A DNA stretch of 64,000 bases from a bacterium (lineage in GTDB: Bacteria > Electryoneota > Electryoneia > Electryoneales > Electryoneaceae), in the NCBI GenBank assembly GCA_020444265.1, contig JAHLLH010000003.1, positions 248,001 through 312,000 of the forward strand, written 5' to 3'. This document shows positions 59,512 through 64,000 of this stretch, piece after piece (the stretch's first letter is position 1; each line of letters begins with the position of its first letter). Under the pieces are notes generated by a model. It was not told the DNA's origin and did not search any database. It saw only the letters and a list, made by a program, of their open reading frames with translations. Position numbers and translations under genes: made by a program.

Positions 59512-62279
59512 TGAGAAACGTGCATTCAAACGGACGGGGGTGGTTCCTTGCACTGTTGGCGGTGACGTTCCTCATCGTGTCGCCTGCAGGTGCCTTTGCC
59601 GTCAGCAAGATTCACGGTGTGGTGACCGATGCGTTGACTGGCGAACCGATCGCCGGGGTGAACGTCATCCTCAAAGGAACCTACAAGGGTGCGTCGACGG
59701 ACCTTGACGGCATCTACCTCATCCCCGCTGTCAATCCCGGTAGCTATGACATGCAGGCTTCCTTTGTCGGCTACAAGGTGGCCCTCAAGACCAACATTGT
59801 CGTGCCCGAAGATGAATCGGTAATCGTCAACCTCGAACTCGAACCCACAGTCCTTGCCCTTGGCCAGGAAGTGGTCGTCATCGGCGAAAAACCGTTGATT
59901 GATGTTGACGAGACGGCCACCTCGCGTTCAATCAGCAGTGAGGATATCGGCGAGTTGGCGGTGGAGAGTGTGGATGATGTCATCGCCCAGCAGGTTGGTG
60001 TCGTGCGCGAGGGTAACGATGTCCATATCCGTGGCGGCCGTGCAGACGAAAACCTCTACATCATCGACAATGTTTCGGTGAAAGATCCCATCAGCGGGCA
60101 GGGGCTTGGTATTTACCTTTCCGCAGAAGCAGTCAAAGAGGTAGAGGTGATCACCGGTGGGTTCAACGCCGAGTATGGTGAGGCGATGAGCGGGCTGGTA
60201 AACGTCGAAACGAAGGATGGTGGGGAGACTTACTCCGGCTCCTTCGCACTCAAAACCGACAATATCGCCGCCTACCCTTCGGGCCACCAGAATACGGGGA
60301 ACGTTGAATTCTCTTTCGGTGGACCCGATCCGCTGACGAACAATGTCTTCAAAAACGTTGGGTTGAAGCTTCCCGGGCAGACATCGTTCTTTGTGAATGG
60401 CTACGGTTATGCATCGGATACTCACCTGCCCAACGCATCCGGGACGCTCGAACCCTACAACGATTCGATGGATCCTTTCGCCCTGCGCGAGGAGAACAAT
60501 TTCTCCATCCTCGGGAAGTACACCTGGAAGCCGACACCGGTCCTGAAGTTCTCCTACAGTTACGGGCGCAGTCTCCAGATCAACCAGGGCTACTTCGATT
60601 CCATCGTGGAGGACAAGACCTACTTCCCGCTCGATTTCATGAACATCCTTGACAAGTACAATACGGTCACTCGAGAGGGAATCCAGCAGTCCTTTACGAT
60701 CAGCCAGACCCTGAGCAACAAAACCTACTACGAGATCACGGTCGGGAATTTCTACAACCATGTCCATTCAGCGTCCAACGGCAAACATTACACCGAATAT
60801 GTCGAGCCGCAGGACATCGAGCCAATCATCTATGAGCCGGCACCGAACGGTGAGCAAACGGTCAAATATGGTGATGGTCTCTGGGATGATGGGAATGGCG
60901 GGTTGTACCACGATCACTTCAACGAGACCTGGCAGGTTCGTTCGAAAATTACCAGCCAGGTGCATGAAAAGCATCAGATTCGTGCTGGTATTGATTACGA
61001 GCAGACCATCCTGCAGCTGCTTTCCATCCATGACCCCTGGGTCGCGTCCACCGAGTTGGGCGGCGACTTCGACATGTACCATGCGATGAGCGAAGCTGGT
61101 GCCTTTTTCGTGCAGGATAAGGTTGAGTTCAAGGGGATGATTGCCAATATCGGCATCCGTCTCGACTGGTGGCGGCCTGGCCAGTATGTCGAAGATGCCA
61201 TTGAAGATCCAAATATCATCACCCTGACTGACGAGGCACGCCAGATTTTCAAAGATGAGACGCACGACATCTTCGACCGTCGCATCAAGGCGCACGTAAG
61301 TCCTCGTCTTGGAATCAGCCACCCTGTGACCGATACCGACGTTCTTTTCTTCAGCTACGGCCATTTCTCGCAGCGTCCGAAGTACGCGTATGTCTTTGCG
61401 AAACTGCGTTCCTACAGCCCGAGCACGTACCAGCTCTTCGGGAATCCCAACCTGAACCCGCAGACGACTGTTGCGTATGAGATGGGTGTCAAGCACCGCT
61501 TCACCGGCAACCAGGTGCTCGAACTGGTCGCGTTCTACAAAGATCTTTTCGATTATTCGACCAGTTTCCAGGTCAACAGCACCAACCCGCGTCTTGGCGA
61601 TATTTCCTATTACCAGTACTTCAACCTCGATTATGCGCGTGTCCGCGGTGTTGAAGTAAGGTTCCGTGCACGCCAAGGGAAGTATCTCACTGGAAACGCG
61701 GACTTCTCCTATTCCATCGCCACCGGCAAGAGTTCGTCCGCACAGGCGGCCATTCAGGCGGCAGCAAACACTCGGATTACGGAGAAGACGCTGGGTGAGG
61801 AATATCTCGCTTGGGACCGCCCGATGAATGCCTCTCTTACGCTGTGGCTGCGGATTCCCAAGGATGAGCATCCGCGCCTTTTCGGCTTCCGTCTCCCGGA
61901 TCTCTGGGGCGGTAGTGTCCGTTGGGATCTGCAGAGCGGCAAGCGCTACACCCCGGCAAAGCTGACCAACAATGGTCAGGATATTCAGGATGATGGTGAT
62001 CGCTACAGCGAACTTTCTGCATGGTGGAACACGGTGGACCTGAAGGTCTGGAAAGAGGTTCCGCTGGCCCGGAATTCGTCGGTACGCTTTTTCGTCGAAG
62101 GCTTGAATGTCTTCAACTTCAAGCGTCCCAACTCGATCAACCCGTTGACCGGTGAGCCCTATCAGTATGGCGATCCGGCACCGCGGTCCTGGGAAAATGC
62201 CCAGGGCTTCATCACGATTGATCCCAGCCGCTGGAAGTCACCGCGTCAGGTGTTCTTCGGCGTTTCATTCAGGTTCTGA
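59508..62279 (+). CDS. TonB-dependent receptor with carboxypeptidase-regulatory N-terminal domain
   Basis: A 923-residue outer-membrane receptor. A signal peptide is followed by a carboxypeptidase D regulatory-like domain (GVVTDALTGEPIAGVNVILKGTYKGASTDLDGIYLI, about 30-115), a plug domain (SRSISSEDIGEL ... VHIRGGRADENLYIIDNVSVKDP ... GGFNAEYGEAMSGLVNVETKDGG, about 140-245) and a 22-strand barrel ending in VFFGVSFRF with the terminal aromatic. No classical TonB box is obvious near the N-terminus. It overlaps the upstream lipoprotein by ATGA and the downstream PorV-like gene by TGATG. It probably imports a ligand or acts as a conduit for a surface lipoprotein; the ligand is unknown. Confidence 0.93.
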   Translation: MMRNVHSNGRGWFLALLAVTFLIVSPAGAFAVSKIHGVVTDALTGEPIAGVNVILKGTYKGASTDLDGIYLIPAVNPGSYDMQASFVGYKVALKTNIVVPEDESVIVNLELEPTVLALGQEVVVIGEKPLIDVDETATSRSISSEDIGELAVESVDDVIAQQVGVVREGNDVHIRGGRADENLYIIDNVSVKDPISGQGLGIYLSAEAVKEVEVITGGFNAEYGEAMSGLVNVETKDGGETYSGSFALKTDNIAAYPSGHQNTGNVEFSFGGPDPLTNNVFKNVGLKLPGQTSFFVNGYGYASDTHLPNASGTLEPYNDSMDPFALREENNFSILGKYTWKPTPVLKFSYSYGRSLQINQGYFDSIVEDKTYFPLDFMNILDKYNTVTREGIQQSFTISQTLSNKTYYEITVGNFYNHVHSASNGKHYTEYVEPQDIEPIIYEPAPNGEQTVKYGDGLWDDGNGGLYHDHFNETWQVRSKITSQVHEKHQIRAGIDYEQTILQLLSIHDPWVASTELGGDFDMYHAMSEAGAFFVQDKVEFKGMIANIGIRLDWWRPGQYVEDAIEDPNIITLTDEARQIFKDETHDIFDRRIKAHVSPRLGISHPVTDTDVLFFSYGHFSQRPKYAYVFAKLRSYSPSTYQLFGNPNLNPQTTVAYEMGVKHRFTGNQVLELVAFYKDLFDYSTSFQVNSTNPRLGDISYYQYFNLDYARVRGVEVRFRARQGKYLTGNADFSYSIATGKSSSAQAAIQAAANTRITEKTLGEEYLAWDRPMNASLTLWLRIPKDEHPRLFGFRLPDLWGGSVRWDLQSGKRYTPAKLTNNGQDIQDDGDRYSELSAWWNTVDLKVWKEVPLARNSSVRFFVEGLNVFNFKRPNSINPLTGEPYQYGDPAPRSWENAQGFITIDPSRWKSPRQVFFGVSFRF

Positions 62280-63427
62280 TGATGATCATGCGTAAACGAG
62301 AAACGACAACGATGCCTCATCGGGAAACCACGACTGGCCGTACGGTGCGCAGGCTGCTGCTTGCCACCCTGCTGATGGGTGTGGCCATGGTGCCGGCTTC
62401 CGCACAGGAGCTCTTCTCGATCCTGGGTGGACAGCGTGTTGGCACCTCCGCGATGCCTTTCCTCAAGATTCCCGTCGGCGCACGTGCCGAGGCGATGGGT
62501 GGTGCCTATGTCGCCATTGCCAACGATGCCTTCGCGGCCTACTGGAATCCGGCAGGCATTGCACAGCTCGGCAATCGCTGGGCTGGATCGTACACCTACG
62601 ATCCGGAGAAGGCAGAGCCTGGTGTAAAGGCGCCAACGAGTAACTGGGCAAGGATGCAACGCGGGGATCGAGCACTCGGGCTGGTCCGAATCAATTGGAT
62701 TGCCGACATCAGTTACAACGCGTTGTCGTATGTCCAACCACTTCCTGCCGGTGTGCTGGGAGTGTCAGTAGCATCTCTCTCCACAGCAGATATGGAAGTG
62801 ACCACCGAATATCACCCCGATGGTACCGGTGAGTATTTCAGCTATGGTGACATGTTGCTCGGACTGAGCTATGCCCTGCCGATGACAGACAACTTCAGCT
62901 GGGGCGTCACCCTCAAGTACGCGCGGGAAACGCTCGCCGACTATACGATGAACAACGTGCTCGTCGACCTGGGTACCTACTACTGGACTGGGTATCGTGA
63001 TTTGCGCATCGGGGTTGCCCTGATGCATTTCGGCCCGAACTCAAAGCCGGATGGCAGCTTTACCGCTGTTGATGTGAATGGCAACGAGCATGAGTCGGAC
63101 TTCACCGCCTACGCACCACCCACTGAATTCCGCCTGGGTGGAGCGATGACTTTGTTCGGCACACGGATGCACCGATTCCTCGGATCCTTCCAGTTGAACC
63201 ACCCGGTAGATAACTCGGAAAACCTGAAGCTCGGTGGAGAGTACACGTTCAACGGGATGCTCTTCCTGCGTGGCGGGTACAAGCTGAACACGGATGAAGA
63301 TCGCTATTCTTACGGTGCCGGGCTTCGTGTTCCGGTTGCTGGTATGGCGATGACAATCGACTACAGCTACACCGACTTCGGCATCCTCGACCAGGCACAG
63401 CGGTTGAGTATTGGCCTGACCTTTTGA
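62279..63427 (+). CDS. PorV/PorQ-family outer-membrane protein
   Basis: A 382-residue protein with a signal peptide ending ASAQ and the PorV opening (MPFLKIPVGARAEAMGGAYVAIANDAFAAYWNPAGIAQLG), followed by barrel strands to IDYSYTDFGILDQAQRLSIGLTF. PorV carries T9SS substrates from the translocon to the attachment complex; PorQ is a related component. No other T9SS core gene is present here. Several start codons are possible (62279, 62288 or 62312). It is coupled to the TonB-dependent receptor gene. Confidence 0.9.
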   Translation: MMIMRKRETTTMPHRETTTGRTVRRLLLATLLMGVAMVPASAQELFSILGGQRVGTSAMPFLKIPVGARAEAMGGAYVAIANDAFAAYWNPAGIAQLGNRWAGSYTYDPEKAEPGVKAPTSNWARMQRGDRALGLVRINWIADISYNALSYVQPLPAGVLGVSVASLSTADMEVTTEYHPDGTGEYFSYGDMLLGLSYALPMTDNFSWGVTLKYARETLADYTMNNVLVDLGTYYWTGYRDLRIGVALMHFGPNSKPDGSFTAVDVNGNEHESDFTAYAPPTEFRLGGAMTLFGTRMHRFLGSFQLNHPVDNSENLKLGGEYTFNGMLFLRGGYKLNTDEDRYSYGAGLRVPVAGMAMTIDYSYTDFGILDQAQRLSIGLTF

Positions 63428-63464
63428 TGCAACCCGGCACCACCACCGGATGGAGCGATAGACG

Positions 63465-64000
63465 ATGATTTTGGCCAGAACGACAAAATGGATTGCCGGT
63501 GCGGCGCTGATGGGTGCGATGCTGTTGGCCGGGTGCGGGGATCAACCTGATCTGCCCACCTCGATCAACACTCAGCCCGAGGATTTTGGCGCTAACGACA
63601 CCAGCTTTGTCCGTGTAACTCCCGACTGGGACTTCAACTATGGTCATGACTGGATTCAGCCCACCGACTTGCTTGTCGGGTATGACGGCCGCCTGTTCGT
63701 CGTCGACTCAGCCTCGGTTGGCACTCACACAAATGGCCGCGTGACTCAGTTAACGCGTAGCGGCAGTGTGATGCACAATGATCTCTTTGCCGGAGTCGCG
63801 GACACCTCATTCGCTCCGCAGGGGATTGGGCAGGACAGCCGCATGAACCTCTACATGGTCAACGGGACCAACTCGGTGTATGTCTGGAACCAGTACATCA
63901 ATGACATTGGTGTCGCAGCCATCCTTTCCAGCTTCACTTTGCGGAATGCTGAAACGGGGGACTCCCTCGTCATCGATAACACTCAACCCCTCTACCAGCA
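63465..64000 (+). CDS. Lipoprotein with propeller-like repeats (3' end outside window)
   Basis: The frame from ATG 63465 is open to the window edge (178 codons) but is not in the ORF track. The N-terminus (MILARTTKWIAGAALMGAMLLAGC) is a lipoprotein signal peptide with lipobox LAGC. Later segments such as PTDLLVGYDGRLFVVDSAS and FAPQGIGQDSRMNLYMVNG look like NHL/propeller blades. A GGAGC sequence lies about 9 nt upstream. It is the fourth gene of the lipoprotein-receptor-PorV cluster. Confidence 0.8.
   Translation, partial: MILARTTKWIAGAALMGAMLLAGCGDQPDLPTSINTQPEDFGANDTSFVRVTPDWDFNYGHDWIQPTDLLVGYDGRLFVVDSASVGTHTNGRVTQLTRSGSVMHNDLFAGVADTSFAPQGIGQDSRMNLYMVNGTNSVYVWNQYINDIGVAAILSSFTLRNAETGDSLVIDNTQPLYQ

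Noticed and set aside
60768-61871. 367-residue minus-strand ORF
   Set aside because: Antisense to the TonB-dependent receptor barrel.

Overview
The window looks like a chromosomal segment of a Gram-negative bacterium of the FCB group (Fibrobacteres-Chlorobi-Bacteroidetes superphylum or one of its candidate phyla). The lineage marks are at least six secreted proteins ending in a type IX secretion (T9SS)-type sorting domain (pattern YPNPxNPST ... DxxGR ... SGxYxxRL ... KxxLxK), PorV-like barrels, a DUF3078-type outer-membrane protein, a TonB-dependent receptor with an N-terminal carboxypeptidase-regulatory domain, and a SecA with the long insertion common in this group. GC content is moderate, genes are tightly packed with many ATGA/TGATG overlaps, and no tRNA, rRNA, CRISPR array or insertion sequence was seen. 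The species cannot be named from the sequence.

Layout. 1-3.0 kb: a secreted LVIVD-like protein (cut by the window edge) and a T9SS-exported subtilase. 3.6-4.0 kb: tmRNA (ssrA, minus strand). 4.1-4.9 kb: ArsR regulator plus VOC enzyme behind a perfect 21-bp inverted repeat and a possible six-codon leader peptide. 5-9.4 kb: M23 peptidase, a hypothetical protein, a DUF3078 protein and an SDR threonine dehydrogenase, with palindromic dispersed repeats between them. 9.5-12.6 kb: an AT-richer stretch with a BNR-repeat T9SS protein and a small secreted protein. 12.6-18.2 kb: a reductive-dehalogenase-like Fe-S protein, an EEP-family nuclease/phosphatase, a bactofilin-like membrane protein and thrS. 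18.5-30.2 kb (plus strand): beta-helix T9SS protein, bacteriohemerythrin, purC, a CsgG-like/barrel protein, two GNATs, secA, a DUF494 protein and an exported hypothetical. 30.3-33.3 kb: pyrR-pyrB-pyrC operon behind a likely attenuator.

34.4-50.7 kb (all minus strand) is the most unusual region. The first block encodes a MacA-like adaptor, a MacB-like permease without ATPase, a TolC and an acidic TPR scaffold carrying three SQD/TQD-x-LDAL motifs like the N-terminus of FliM/FliN. After a strong terminator comes coaE, then a protein that fuses the C-terminal periplasmic/TM part of FliF to the middle and C-terminal domains of FliG, followed immediately by MotA and MotB homologues with the key motor residues kept, a 1547-residue FG-GAP/Ig-like T9SS protein and a PorV-like barrel with a TPR tail. 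No flagellar rod, hook, filament or export gene is present. I infer a non-flagellar rotor-stator machine coupled to T9SS-exported surface fibres, perhaps for gliding or adhesion.

51.3-64 kb (plus strand): two T9SS surface proteins around an alkaline phosphatase, then a translationally coupled cluster of lipoprotein, TonB-dependent receptor, PorV/PorQ-like barrel and a second lipoprotein cut by the window end.
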